Shown here: positions 12,266 to 24,158 of the stretch, piece after piece
How positions within the stretch are numbered: the first letter of the stretch is position 1
Layout of the letters: every line of letters starts with the position of its first letter
DNA from: Astrothelium macrocarpum
Taxonomy: Eukaryota; Ascomycota; Dothideomycetes; Trypetheliales; Trypetheliaceae
Assembly: GCA_021030915.1 (NCBI GenBank)
Contig: JAGEMR010000008.1
Location: 487,088 to 551,087, forward strand
Direction of reading: 5' to 3'
DNA: 64,000 nt
Notes under the pieces: generated by a model
The model's database searches: none
What the model was told of the DNA's origin: nothing
Seen by the model: only the letters and a program-made list of their open reading frames with translations
Translations under genes and position numbers: made by a program

Positions 12266-12854
12266 GGTTTTTATGATGGACACGTAAAAAACCAGAGCAA
12301 AGAGAGACAGTGGTGGAGTAGAAAGTTGCGGTAGAGAGCGGAGAGGAGAGTGGAAGAGTCTGCGCACTGCCTATGTAAACAGTCCAGACGCGCTGTGGGA
12401 GGCCTCTGTCACTCGTGAATATCTTTGTGCCAGCGCAGTGTTGAGTTAGTCACCCGAATAGGTGGCACCCCTGTGTAACAAGCATCGCGTCTAGTTGTAT
12501 AGAGTGATCAGCGCGTGCATGTGCTAGCGCGACACTGATCCCTGCAGGAGATGAAAGGCCGTATAAGGTAAAGAATCACATGACGACACGTCAAGCCTGG
12601 AGTACCTTGGTCAATGTCTGATTGGAGTACCGAAAGTCACCCAAGTAACATTGCTGCATGATTTCTTTGAAGCCGTTTCATAAATGAAAAACTTTGGTTT
12701 CCTGTTTCACTTGAGCTGTCAGTTGCAAACTCGATTTCAAGCTTCCTCAGCTGGCTTGCTACCACTGACTACGTACCACTGCGTACATAATCATTTGCCA
12801 TACACGCCACAACCTTTCCTTATCCAGTCACTTTTCCTGAGTACTTCTTCGATT
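12266..12854. promoter_or_regulatory. Divergent promoter region between CCCH and GST genes
   Basis: These 589 bp separate the start codons of two divergently read genes. Both promoters must lie here. No gene or specific motif was recognised. Confidence 0.45.
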
Positions 12855-13698
12855 ATGGCCCAACCGGGTGCCAAACGTCAAAAGACTGAATCGACTTACG
12901 ATCTGTTGTATCACCCTGGCATACCTGGCCGTGGCGAATTCATTCGTCTTGCATTTGAAGCTTCTGGGACACCTTATAGAGAAGTCAGCAAAGAGAAAGA
13001 TGGCGCCAGGAAAATCATTAAAGCTTCTTTGGATGAAGTCAAAGATGGGAATCCTCCTGGCTTTGCTCCTCCTGCATTACGAGCGTCCGGAGCTGGGAGA
13101 GGTGGCAAGGATTTGTTGATACATCAAACCCCTAATATCCTACTATTTCTTGGCCCGAGGCTTGATCTCGTGCCTGAAGATGAATCGGGAAGGTTGTGGG
13201 TTAATGAGCTCACCCTGACGGCATTGGATCTGAACAATGAAGCACACGATACTCATCACCCTATAGCAGTAATGGCTTATTATGAAGGTAAACAAGAACT
13301 CTACAATGTCGTGAAATCTATTCACATACTCATTTCCACTAGAGCAGAAAGAAGAAGCCTTGAAAAAAGCAAAAGACTTTCGTGAAAATCGCATCCCGAA
13401 ATTCTTTGGCTATTTTGAGAGCGTGCTCAAAAACAACGAAAAGGTCGGACAAGGCAAGCACCTTGTCGACGACAAACTAACGTATGCGGATACAACTGTA
13501 TTCCAAATCATCGATGGTCTTAGTTTTGCTTTTCCCAAGGAAATCGAGGCAAGAAAGAAGGATTATCCCCTTTTGTTCACCAAGCTTTACGAAGGTGTGA
13601 AGTCGGAGAAGAATATCAAGGATTATCTTGCTAGCAAAAGGCGGCAACCTTATTCCATGGGCATTTTTCGTCACTACCCTGAGCTTGATAGAAACTGA
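12855..13698 (+). CDS. Glutathione S-transferase
   Basis: The product is a cytosolic GST, conjugating glutathione to electrophiles or acting on peroxides. Two exons (12855-13287, 13343-13698; 55-bp intron) give 262 residues. After a short basic leader (AKRQKTES) the thioredoxin-like domain starts DLLYHPGIPGRGEFIRLAFEA, with the Tyr and GRGE pattern of sigma-like GSTs. NILLFLGPRLDLVP follows where the glutathione-binding segment ends. The all-alpha domain holds FFGYFESVLKNN, then LVDDKLTYADTTVFQIIDGL, the conserved N-capping region of GST C-domains, and ends in KRRQPYSMGIFRHYPELD. The start follows an upstream out-of-frame region without a better ATG. No transporter or pathway gene is adjacent. 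Confidence 0.9.
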
Positions 13699-13982
13699 CA
13701 GGGATTGTTTATCAAAACTCGAGGACGCATGGCCTTCAACGGCTCTCTTCGCTGCGGGCAAGGCATCATCAAAAGCAGGCCTGAAATTTCTGAAAAATCC
13801 AAAGGTCAAAACATAGAGAAATTATAGACGCAACATTGACTTTATTGATGTGAGCTATCATGCAATCCTTGGACTGCAAATTAAAAAGCGAGTCGAATTT
13901 CGCTACTGCCACAGCAGCAAGATACTTTGCGCCGATGCCATGACCATAATCCCAATGTTCTACCAACTAGAGGATTGCCTGT

Positions 13983-14802
13983 CTAGTATTCTGTTACTTG
14001 GCTCTGCGGGAACTCAAAATTCACACCCTTGCCCGTCAGACGCTTGTAGACCTCGGAATAAGTATCAAGTCTGTAGTCCACACCACCTCGCTCCTTCTCA
14101 TCAAGAATGACCTTGAGCAACTTGCTTCCATCCTCTCTCGTCCTGATACGCTTGCCAACAATCTCGACGGGATAGACGAGATCTGCGAGGATGGCATCGT
14201 GGACGGCAGTGAGAGTGCGCGATCGGGGACGCTTCTGCGTCTGAGAGGTGCGGGAGCGGTTGGATCGCTTGGGTCGGGGGAGAATGCGACGGGATGCGAT
14301 GATGAGGACGTGGCGATCTGAGAATTTCTTCTCCAGCTCACGGGTCAAGCTGCAGCAAAGTTAGTAGTCATGATAAAACGTAGTTGGTCTGGTGAGGATA
14401 GGGTTGACGTACCGCTGTTGTACCTTGTGGAAGCCCACGAGAAGTGGCACAGGAACGAAGATGACAATGGCCTTTCTGCCGTGACCGACCTCAATCTATT
14501 AAGAGTCCTGGTGTCAGCGCATGGCTGCCCAGTGCCCACCGCCTCTTCGTGACTCTCGACATTGCAGGCAAACATGCATCAAAGTGCACGATCGCCACAG
14601 AGGATTGCGAGTGCTGCGGGTGATCAAGTTACAAGCTTACCTCTCTTGCGCTGGTGAATTGGAGAGGGCGTAGAGCGCTCCTCATGTCGGGAGTGTTACT
14701 TTCTAACTCGAACAAGGCATTGGCAATAGAAGTCTCGGTCTCTGAAGGGTTCGATCTGGAAGGGCTGTTTGGAGCAATCTTGTTCAGCGCTGCGTTCGAC
14801 AT
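13983..14802 (-). CDS. rps7: 40S ribosomal protein eS7
   Basis: eS7 is a component of the small ribosomal subunit. Exons on the minus strand are 14802-14641, 14495-14413 and 14349-13983, giving 203 residues, close to the family's usual 190-205. Landmarks are the N-terminal helix ([12 protein letters not shown]), [17 protein letters not shown], then [19 protein letters not shown], the invariant [20 protein letters not shown], and the ending [14 protein letters not shown]. The first intron (145 bp) is longer than the rest, as often seen in fungal ribosomal protein genes. The last exon alone covers most of the protein. Family assignment is secure. Confidence 0.97.
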
Positions 14803-15028
14803 GTTGACGAATTTGCAGTGGTGAGGTGGTAATGCGAGGTGGATGCGAAATTGGATGTGAATTGTGCGTGTAGCTCCGCTGTGCTCGGGTAAGCTTTGCG
14901 CTAGCTTAATTCACACTAGTTCCACTGCACCACATCTTACTTCTTTCTACCGGCCTGCCCATTTTCTACAGCCAAAAAAAGTTTACTGGCTAAACCCTAT
15001 ATGATATTGCCATCCTTGCAAATCGCCC

Positions 15029-16411
15029 TTAAAGATTCGCCTTTTCCTGGAAGTATTGTTGGACTTCCTTCACGACATCATAGCTGTACAAGAGTTTCAG
15101 CTTTTCTTGGTCCCTCCACATGTTTTTAGACGGGTCACCCAGTTTATGCTTCCTCATTTCCTCATCCCGTGCTTGCTGCTCAGGTCCTAACAAAAGTCAA
15201 AAAGAATAGTAATCTCCTCGAATGATTGGGGAACCTACCATCCGGCATGTGGAAAAAAGTCCGGTTTGTCCGAGCTTGGTTTTTGATGTTCAACGCACGT
15301 GGCTTTCTTATCTGCTCATACGCCTCGAGGACCGATCGAAGATTTCGTTTACCAGGCTGTACGAAATCCAAGCATTCAGCCAGAGCAGCAGCATCTTCGA
15401 CAGCACTTGAGGCACCTTGTGCCACGTATGGCAGCATTGCGTGAGCTGCGTCTCCAAGTAAAATCAAGTTACCAGTAGGATGAACCCAGCGCTCCAATCC
15501 CGGTCGATCTCTAAGCTTCCATACGTAGGAATGTTTGATTTTTGAGACAATAAGTCTCATCCTCGGGTCCCAGCCTTCAAAGTGTTTCTGGAGTTTCTTC
15601 ATATCTCCTGGTGCCTTCCAGGACTCTTCCCCGGGTTCATCTGGTAGGGCGACTACAAAATTAAATAAATCACCGCCGCGCACATAGTATGTCACGGCGT
15701 GACTGTTTGGACCCATCCACACGTCGGCGTTGTATTCCAAATCTAAGCTTTTGAGCTCTGGATCCTGCATCTCTTTCCAAGGAATGAGGGCGCGATAAGC
15801 GCTATCGCCCATGGAATCAGTGGGGACTTCATGTCCAAGCACAGTCTTTGCTAATGTGCTTCTTATTCCATCCGCGGCAATAATCAAGTCAGCCGTGGCA
15901 GTGGACCCATCAGCAAAGAAGATTTTTTCCTCTCCATTGTCATGATCGTATCTGACAACGTGTGCCTTCGTCCTACAGATAACATCTAATTCTTCAGTTC
16001 TTTCGAGCAACATTGCCTGCAGGTCTGCTCGATGGACATGATAATATGGCACGCCATGTATCTTTTCTATCTGGTCGTCCATATTGAGGGTACTCTGGCT
16101 GAGAAGATCTCCATTTTCCCAGCGTCTCTGGCGAAAAGTTGACGGCCTGACACCGAGCTGACCTAATTGTTCGAAAAGTCCCCATCGTTGAAGAATTCTA
16201 CCAAAGTTGGGGGGGATTTGGATGCCCGCACCAATTTCACTGACCTCGGCATCGCGTTCATAGACAATTACGTGATGACCTTTCTCAGCCAATGCCACGG
16301 CTGTGGCTAGTCCTGGAAGAATTGTCAGTAGTGTAAATCTTGTGACGAAGCTGTAGGTGTCATTCCCCCAATCCCTGCTCCTACTATAATGACTCGAAAC
16401 TTTTCATTCAT
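15029..16411 (-). CDS. FAD-dependent aromatic hydroxylase (salicylate hydroxylase-like)
   Basis: Group A flavoprotein monooxygenase, using NAD(P)H and oxygen to hydroxylate phenolic acids. Exons on the minus strand are 16411-16366, 16312-15239 and 15186-15029, giving 425 residues. Exon 1 encodes the Rossmann start VIIVGAGIG, exon 2 continues LATAVALAEKG. The second FAD/NADH motif is LIIAADGIRSTLAK and the ribityl-binding GD motif LILLGDAAHAMLPY, all in the expected order. The first intron has the non-standard 5-prime end GAATGA where GTATGA would be expected, while its branch site (CTGAC) and CAG acceptor are good. No GT in the vicinity gives a correct frame, so either this is a rare GA-AG intron, a mutation, or a base error. 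It is followed by an FAH hydrolase in the same direction, suggesting aromatic degradation; the exact substrate is not predictable. Confidence 0.88.
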
Positions 16412-17254
16412 GTTTCAAAATTTTGCGGATCTCATTCAAATTTCTCAGACAGCTTGTTCAGAATGCAAGTAGCGGTGTGCAAGTCGAGTATTTGGCAAAT
16501 GGGTCTTTTTTATCCAGTTCGCTTGTAAATGCGTTCGTTGTTGCATTCACTGACAGGAGGCTTGTGATGCTTTAAGCCGCGCTTACTTTAGTCAACGGAT
16601 CTTCCCGTAACAAATCACCGGGTACAACACCTTCAACATTGGTTCAACCCGGTATGATTCTTGGATTCAATTTAATATTTCAAGGACAAAAACAGTCTGA
16701 CTTCAAGAGGAATGCGCCAGTTATAAAGACGTGGTGGCAGTGGAAAAAGGCGTTCCAGGCGTTCTATGAGCTTACTCGCGTTTCGTTGTGGAGAGCTGGA
16801 AATCGGGATCTTAGAGACATGGTTAAGTCAATTTTAGAAGTTATTTACGTGGGGGTATGGCGAAAGTTGAACGCCAGTGAAACTAGGAAATTAGCGCATA
16901 TGACAGCGTCAATTTTCTGTCGGCAGACAAAGAGGCAGATCGCTGCCGCGAATCCGACCAAAGGAATCTGTGGATCCGATCTCCGAGGCCTTTTGGCTGC
17001 TTCGCATTTGCACAAGGTGGAATATTGTATGGAGTTGCAATTGTAATAGTGATTACGCATCAGCGCGAAATTTCCAATGGACATGTAAGGCATTCTATCT
17101 CCCTCTGAAGTAAAGCCCAGCAACTAAAAATTCATCTCACCAATGCTTTAAGTTTTTTTCCGTCTTAACTAATTCAGAATAACCAAAATGTCTATTGTTT
17201 CTAGAAGCATGCTACTTACTCTCACAACAACTCAATAATCATCCACAACCAGCA
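16412..17254. other. Intergenic, no gene recognised
   Basis: This lies between the hydroxylase start and the FAH-hydrolase stop. A 135-codon plus-strand frame (16639-17046) resembles no family and has no supporting context. I see nothing else of note. Confidence 0.45.
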
Positions 17255-18204
17255 CTAAACAAACTCATTCCTCAACACCCCAATCTTTTCAATCTCACAC
17301 TCCACCACATCCCCCTTCTTCAACCACACCGGGCCCCCCTTCACAAACATTCCCACCCCCTTCGGCGTCCCCGTCATCACCAACGTCCCCCGCTCCACCG
17401 TCCTCCCGCGACTCAAAAACTCCAACAGGTCCACCACCCCAAAGATCATGTCCCCCGTCGTCCCATCCTGCACCGTCCGCCCATTCACCCGCGTCACGAT
17501 CTTCAGCGCCTGCGGATCGGGCACCTCGGAGGCGGCGACCAGCGCGGGCCCCACGGGGCAAAAGGCGTCAAACGATTTGGCGTAGCTGTACTGGCCGCCG
17601 GAGCGACTGCGGTCCTGCCAGTCGCGCGCCGACACGTCGTTGCCGACGGTGTACGCGAGCACGTAGTCGGCGAGGTGGGCGCGGAGGTCGGCGAGCGTGG
17701 CGTCTTTGAAGGCTTTGCGGGTGAGGATGCACAGCTCGTTTTCGTAGTCGACTTGTTGGGATTGGGGTGGGATGGGGATGGGGGAGAAGGCGGAGGTGAG
17801 TGTGTTGGGGGTTTTGAGGAAAAGGATGGGATGTTTAGGGATGGGGATCTGGGAGGGAGTGAAAAGGAATCAGCGAGGAGTGCTGGGTAGAATTGGGAGA
17901 TGCATTGGGAGTGGTACGTTGGCTTCGTTGGCGTGATCTCTATAATTGAGACCTATACATAATATTGCGCTGGGCTCACATGAAGGGAGAAGCTGGGCTA
18001 TATCAGTTTCAAAGTATCGCCATCTTGGAGACACAAGCTGACTTCTTTGACTGATGCTGTTTCTGAAGTTTCAGAGAGAGAAAAGAGGTCAGGACCAGAA
18101 AAAATTGTGGCTTTGGAATAGTCAGAGTTTGCAGGCTCGCCGTATTGAATATTGCCTTGAAGATCTTTGAATCGGATAAGAGATATCCACGTTGGAACTG
18201 CCAT
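17255..18204 (-). CDS. Fumarylacetoacetate hydrolase (FAH) family hydrolase
   Basis: FAH-family enzymes cleave C-C bonds of, or decarboxylate, diketo acids produced by aromatic ring opening (fumarylpyruvate, acylpyruvate, oxaloacetate). Exons on the minus strand: 18204-18043, 17992-17918 and 17848-17255, giving 276 residues. The N-terminal part starts WISLIRFKDLQGNIQYGEP. ILCIGLNYRDHANEAN marks the domain start, then PIPKHPILFLKTPNTL. VDYENELCI carries a metal-binding acidic residue, DVSARDWQ follows, and TGTPKGVGMF with GDVVECEIEKIG ends the domain. The first intron (50 bp) was chosen because it joins SVKE to LLPSCEP in frame with GT and AG ends. The C-terminal half is notably GC-rich, which produces long antisense shadow frames. 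Confidence 0.85.
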
Positions 18205-18879
18205 GCTGAAACAGTGACGGAGCTTGGGACGAAAACTTGAGAGATGCGGACAACGAAAACAACAAGAACTTTGCAAAGATTTAAAACACGACTCTTCTTG
18301 TACTACTTACCGCTGATTGCAGAATTTGTAACTTACCTATAATCAAGGTGGGGCTATGGCGTGTAAATGCCGGGAGAGATGTTTACCCGTATATGATGAG
18401 TTCTGTACCTCGATAAGACCAGGATCCAGTTTCGGCTTTGACCAACCACCGAATCCCCGTCATCTCATCCTGCCTTTGATTTACAACCCGCCTTTCCACG
18501 GCTGATCTCCCTCGAGCCGCACCTTGGGTACTCACCGGTATGGTTGCGACGCCGGCATATGGATGGCATGATAGGTTGGAATTGAACTTTACCATTCGGC
18601 TGGGGACCTCGACATGTCAACACGTATATTGGAACCAGTATGATGCAACATCAGAGCCATGACCAGTCTCATCAAACAAGGCAAGCAACTATCGGGATTG
18701 TGGGGTTGTACTCTTGACTCTAGCCGCACATGGGAGCTCCCCACCCGGCTCCAAATATGCCCCACGGCCCCTCGTGTGCGGATTGGTACTCTTTTTTTGG
18801 CCGAGTCTTTAATGTTCTTATATGCTGATTGAAGCGAGATTCAAGCTTGTTCTTACCATAAAGTAGCAAACCGCCAATC
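18205..18879. promoter_or_regulatory. Divergent promoter region between FAH hydrolase and CocE/NonD hydrolase
   Basis: These 675 bp separate two divergently read hydrolase genes, so coordinate regulation is possible. No binding site is claimed. Confidence 0.4.
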
Positions 18880-20742
18880 ATGCCAAACGAATACAAAAAT
18901 CTCCACGTTGTTGACAAAGACAATTTCCCCTACATTTACGAACGGGATGTCGATGTCCCTCTCAAGACATTTGAAAAAGGCCTCATTCGCGTCAATGTTT
19001 ACCGTCCCAAAAACTCCGATTCCGGTAGCAAATGTCCAGTCCTAGTGACATATGGACCATATGGCAAAGACGCGTATTATGAGAAATTTCGCAAGCCTTC
19101 TTTCGATGAGGTCAATCCCGAACACAAGAGTGCACATTCAGCTTGGGAGACGCCAGACCCACAATATTGGACATCAAGGGGTTATGCGGTAGTTCGAGCA
19201 GATGAGCGCGGCCTCGGCCAGAGTCCGGGTGTTTTGGACACAATGAGTCGTGGGACAAGTGAAGCCTTCTTCGATGTTGTGGAATGGTGTGCAGAACAAC
19301 CATGGTCGTCAGGAAAAGTTGGACTATTAGGTATTAGTTACTATGCTGGAAGTCAATGGAGAGTTGCTGCGAGAAAGCCAAAGGGTTTGGCGGCCATTGT
19401 TCCATGGGAAGGCATGTCAGACTACTATCGTGATCGTGTTAGGCATGGGGGCATCCTCTCAAATAAATTCATTGGTTGGTCCAATCTGAAATACGGACAT
19501 CGATTTCACATTGATTGACAATGATTTCCAGACTTTTGGTGGAATGTTCAAGTCATCCCAAACCAATATGGCAGAGCAAGAAAAGATGGTAGTCCGTTTG
19601 ACGAGACAAGAGAAGGACGGTTGAGCGACGAAGAACTAAAAGCGAACCTCAACGATCAGACAGTCGACACTCCAAAGTACAAATTCCGTGATGAAGAATA
19701 TTACAAAACAAGAGATTACGATCTCAAGGATATCGAAGTCCCTCTTCTTAGCGTAGCGAACTGGGGTGGAATCCTCCTTCATCTTCGCGGAAACGTCGAA
19801 GGCTACGTCCACGCCGGCTCTCCCATCAAATACCTCCGCTTCATAACCGGTCGCCACGATCTCCCATTCTACTACACCGAAGAAGCCCAACTCCAACAAT
19901 CTTTTCTCGATGCCTTCCTTAAAGACGACGACCGTGCCGGGTGGTCTCAACCAGGCAAAGTTCCTCCAGTCTCACTCATCCTCCGCGAGGGCGACGTCGG
20001 CTTCAACGATGCCAAAGCCGAAAATGTTTACAAGCGGCGTGAAGAATCCGCCTGGCCCTTGCCGAGCACCGAATACCGCAACTTCTATCTCACCCCCGAC
20101 TATCAACTCACCCCGGATCCGCCCTCGCCTATCCAGTCACATGATTCCATCGAATACCGCGCCCTCGACTCCTCCAACACGGGGATTGTCCAGTTTCGCA
20201 CTCCACCCTTCGCCCACCGTGCCGAATTCACCGGACACATCACTGCGCATCTGAATGTTTCGCTTGCGCGTGATCCCTCCTTAGAAACTGCTCCATCCGA
20301 CATTGATCTCTTCCTCACACTACGCCATATCAGCTCCGAGGGAAAAGAAATTTTCTACACCGGCACTGCGGGTGATCCAGTCCCCGTAACCAAGGGCTGG
20401 CTGCGTGTCTCGCTACGGAAAACGGAGCCGGAACATGACTGGCATCGGCCTTGGTTGCCGCACCGAGAATACCGGTCGACGGATGTGCAGGAGGTAAAGG
20501 AGGGCGAGGTGTATGGAGTGGATGTGGAGATATGGCCGACGAATGTGGTGGTGAGTCCAGGAGGAAGGCTGGTTTTGGAGGTGAGTGGTGCGGATACGCA
20601 GGGGTGTGGCATCTTTAAGCACGACCATCCGGAGGATCGGGGGAGAGAGAAGTTTGGTGGTTTGAATCGGCTGCATTTTGGAATGAGACAGGATAATTAT
20701 GTGACGTTGCCGTTTATTCCAGGTGAGGACTCGAAGTTGTAA
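18880..20742 (+). CDS. CocE/NonD family alpha/beta hydrolase
   Basis: This family holds Xaa-Pro dipeptidyl-peptidase-like acyl hydrolases, of which cocaine esterase is the best-known; fungal substrates are mostly unknown. Two exons (18880-19474, 19532-20742; 57-bp intron) give 601 residues. The alpha/beta hydrolase domain contains PVLVTYGPYGKDA, GYAVVRADERGLGQSPG and the nucleophile elbow GLLGISYYAGSQW with the serine in GISYYAG. The insert helices follow, then the return to the core with FITGRHDLPFYY, which probably includes catalytic partners. The C-terminal jelly-roll domain (FTGHITAHLNVSLA, and IFKHDHPEDRG) is typical of X-Pro peptidase-type members. Together with the FAH hydrolase and hydroxylase nearby it suggests an ester-cleaving entry step, an inference only. 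Confidence 0.9.
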
Positions 20743-20995
20743 ATCGAGGAAGCATAGGAAGAATTTTTGTGAAGATCAATCTTGCATTGGCCATATATGG
20801 AAATGTTAACCCCGATATCCCATTAATTATACCTATACATACAGTCGTAGTCCCACCTGTCCAGCAGGATTGACTGAACGTATTTTTCTCGCATATTGTT
20901 ACATAATTTCGTGAATGCAAAATCCAACCTAACCATGCCAAGACGAAGCCAATTTTTTAACAGACATCAGAAAACCGTATACACACCTTTCTGAT

Positions 20996-23900
20996 TCATG
21001 ACTCTCGTCCATGCTTGTCCACCGACATACTCTTACCCCCCAAAATCGACAACACCTTCGCAAACCCCTGACTCAACGGCCACGCCTCCAACCCCATCAA
21101 CGTCCGACACGCCGCCTGCAACAACCGTTGCCCACCCCCGGGCCCCGTAATATTCCCCACATCACTAATATGCCCCCTCAACTCCGCCCCATCCTCCACC
21201 CACATACGCACGACCCCCTCATCCTTCGGCCGATCCAACCGCACCGTCTTCCTTGGCTGCTGCGCCTCCACCCCGCTCCCGCTCCCGCTATCCCTCCGCT
21301 CCTGCTCGCCCTGCAACTGCACATACACCCACAGGGTGAGCGTAGCAATGAGCAGCGCAAACGGCTCGAAGAACGCCGCCTTGGACTCGAGGCGCACGGC
21401 GGAGAACAGCGCAGCGGCGTGCAGCACGGCGCGGCGCGCGACGCGCCCGCCGTCGTCGCGGATCCACGCCAGCAGCTTGGCGTGGATGACGTCGCGGTGG
21501 TCCGGCGACGACACCTCGGCGCCCGCGAACGCGAGCAGCTCCGTCAGCGGCGCGTACACGAGCAGCGCGACGTGGTGCGGCTGTGCGCGCAGGATGGCTG
21601 CCATGGGGGATGCCGCGTCGGCGAGGGGCGGGTGGGCCGCGAGGCGGTCGAGCATGAGGCGCCATTGGTCTTGGAATTGGAGGTGGCGGGGCCCTTGGTT
21701 GAGGACGGCGAGGAGGGGGTTTTTGAAGGCGCGGCGGACGGACCAGGACGTGGCGAAGATGGCTTGGGTGAGCTGGACGCGGGCGAGGTCGCCGATGGCG
21801 GCGGGGATGTCGTGGCCGTCTTTGGTGTTGCGGAGGGCGGTGTGGATGTCGGGGAGTTGGCCTTGGTGTTTGAGGTAGATGGGCTGCCAGGCCTCGGCTG
21901 AGGGGGCTTCCCAGATGTCTTCGCGGATGGGAAGTCGGCGTTGGAGCTCGGATATGTCCATGGAGGTGTTGATGTCGAAGAACATTGCTAGCTGTGAGTC
22001 GAGGCCCTAAAAGGGATTAATTTCCTTGCTGCTAGAATTGCATTTCAACATACCCAGACCAGGTAACCGACTCGGGTTAGGGCTTCTTCCTCTTTCCACA
22101 GCTTCCATTTTGCCTCGAGAGCTGGACCGGACAGTCCTGTGGGGTCAAGGTTGACGGGCTTTCTTGACTCTTTCAGACAGTGGCTACGACGAGTTTGAAC
22201 GACTAGAGAGCCCCAATGTGCTTGGGCAACCTCTAAAAGTCTCTTATCGCCACTAAAAAGCATGCTGAAACCATTCAGTAACTGAGACTGTGCCATCCAA
22301 GTCTGTCTGGCCCTCGAATTGTCTGCCTCGAGCTGCGCCGAGTTAGCTTCGCTGTGACGTTAAAGTTACAATGTACTGCTTACCGCTTGGAGTATAGCTC
22401 GTCTAGTGAACTCACAAAGTGGCAGTGCACATTTCTGAGCTTCTTTGGATCGCGAATAGCAACATCCAATAGACGCGACAGCCAGAACAAGAACGAAATT
22501 GGTTTTTGACGGGTTGAAAGTAGGTTGATGAAGGAGGGGATAGGCAGGGTGAAAGAACTCAAAGTATAACTGAATAAAACAATCCAGAGCAGCCAATGGA
22601 GGTAAATTAGACTCTTTGAATTTCTTAAATATGTTCTGCTCCGAGCTCACAGACCTAAAACATTGATCAATGTCTTCGTACGATTTTTGGCCTATTGATT
22701 CAACCAGGGCGAAATTTTCTGTTTCAAACACATCTTCTGGAATGTGACTCATATCAGGGAATCCCATTAGACCATCGCGTTTATTTGGAATCCAATGCGT
22801 TGGCCATGGAACAGTGTTATTCTGCGATGTCTGTTCCTCTTTTGTGTCTGCAGGAGCAATACTGTTCGTGGGACTCTTGGACTCACGCGGCAAAGGCAAC
22901 TTGGATTGAAAACCTTCTTGGGCAGCGTTGGGAGTGGACGGAGCGCTTACTTGTGAAGCCGCAGATTCTGATAGTGAAGGTAAATGGCGAGACTCTGGAA
23001 CCATTTTGAATGGTTTTGGCCCGCTTTGCAAGACCTGGCTATATGATGGGCCGGAAGCAGGAACCGACCAACTTGAGCTCTCTTGTTGTGGATAGCCGAT
23101 ACTTTGATTCATCATAGGAATCGGCGAATTATAAGAATTCATGTCGAAATTGGTAGAGGATAATAAGAAAGAGTCTGGACAGTCAAAGTCAAACGTAGTC
23201 CACTCAGTTATATCTCCCAGCTGATTCCAAGACATTTCGTAATCCATCATGTCCAAGGTGGGTGCACTAGTTCCTACTGTGGACCAAGTGCTTGATGCAC
23301 TCGGTATAATATTTGCAGATGAGGATGGGGTTTGAATGTTTGCAGGTGGAAAAATGTCATGAAAGCTATTCATGGTGGATGGTGGCATGTAATCCTGAGA
23401 CTGACTAGATGAAGCTATGCTTTGCGATGCATGGTGCAGCCCCAAAGGAGATTGAGGAAAAGAAGCATTTGCCATACCAGCAGCTTGTGAAAGCGTATCC
23501 AAGGCATGAGTATCCACGTAAAGCCTATCCCTAGGAGAAGGGTTGCTCGAGGCAGAAGTTGGTACATTTGTCTGGGCATCTGTATTGACGGAAAGAGTGG
23601 AGCTCTCCTTTTCAGGGTCTGTGTCTTCCATGGACACTTCGCCTTCTTCGCCCGTTTCATTCGACATTGCTTTCTTGGGTAGTACTGGTTTTACACGACG
23701 TCGTGATCGAGCAGTGTACTCGCATTTGACACGTCTCTTGACGCAACGTGAGCACGGCTGTGTCCCTTCACATTTCAACTTGGATTTTGAGCACGGTTCA
23801 CAGGCTCTGGAAATTCTATTGTAGGCACTACGGGAATGATGTTCAGCGTCTGGATTGGCATGGCGGCCGCGATAGTGGCGGGCGAGACTGTCTCTGAACG

Positions 23901-24158
23901 GATATCAGTCTCACACAGAGATGCAATAGAATCAAGAATGGTAATGTACCCTCGAGTGAAGGCTTTTGAGCAGACAGTACAGATGAATGCCCGATCATCT
24001 TCATGACTTCGCAGATGACGTTGCAAGTGGTCACCCCTGGAGAAAGCATTTTGGCAGAAGTGACAGACGAAACGAGCAGGCTGCGGCTCAGCCGCAGCAT
24101 TCGACTCGTTTACATGAGTGGTAGAGATGGTGGGCGCGGCTGGCGGATTGGTCTCCAT
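20996..24158 (-). CDS. C2H2 plus Zn2Cys6 transcription factor with fungal-type regulatory domain
   Basis: Large nuclear regulator, four exons on the minus strand (24158-23950, 23893-22384, 22332-22054, 21991-20996), 997 residues. Two C2H2 fingers lie at about residues 30-81: FVCHFCQNAFSRGDHLQRH, and FICTVCSKAFTRG continued across the first intron by DSLARHYRGRH, a junction that confirms the splice. A Zn2Cys6 cluster with spacing CX2CX6CX5CX2CX6C follows at about 100-126 (CEPCSKSKLKC then CSRCVKRRVKC). A Ser/Gln-rich activation-type middle leads to the helical fungal transcription-factor domain (DCFIQLYFEFFHPAYPLLH onward). The last exon is GC-rich. This double zinc-finger architecture is a known fungal class. 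Its position at the end of the hydroxylase, FAH and CocE group makes it a candidate pathway regulator; that role is inferred. Confidence 0.9.

Noticed and set aside
17195..17890. 231-codon plus-strand open frame
   Set aside because: It is the antisense shadow of the FAH-family hydrolase, whose motifs are clear on the other strand.
17998..18032. A 35-nt intron in the FAH-family gene
   Set aside because: It restores frame but is too short; a 50-bp intron at 17993-18042 with GT and AG ends also restores frame and gives the better joint SVKE-LLPS.
21011..21901. Long plus-strand open frame (296 codons) antisense to the C2H2/Zn2Cys6 regulator
   Set aside because: It mirrors the GC-rich last exon of a well-supported gene, has a low-complexity His/Arg/Gln/Gly composition and no family pattern.
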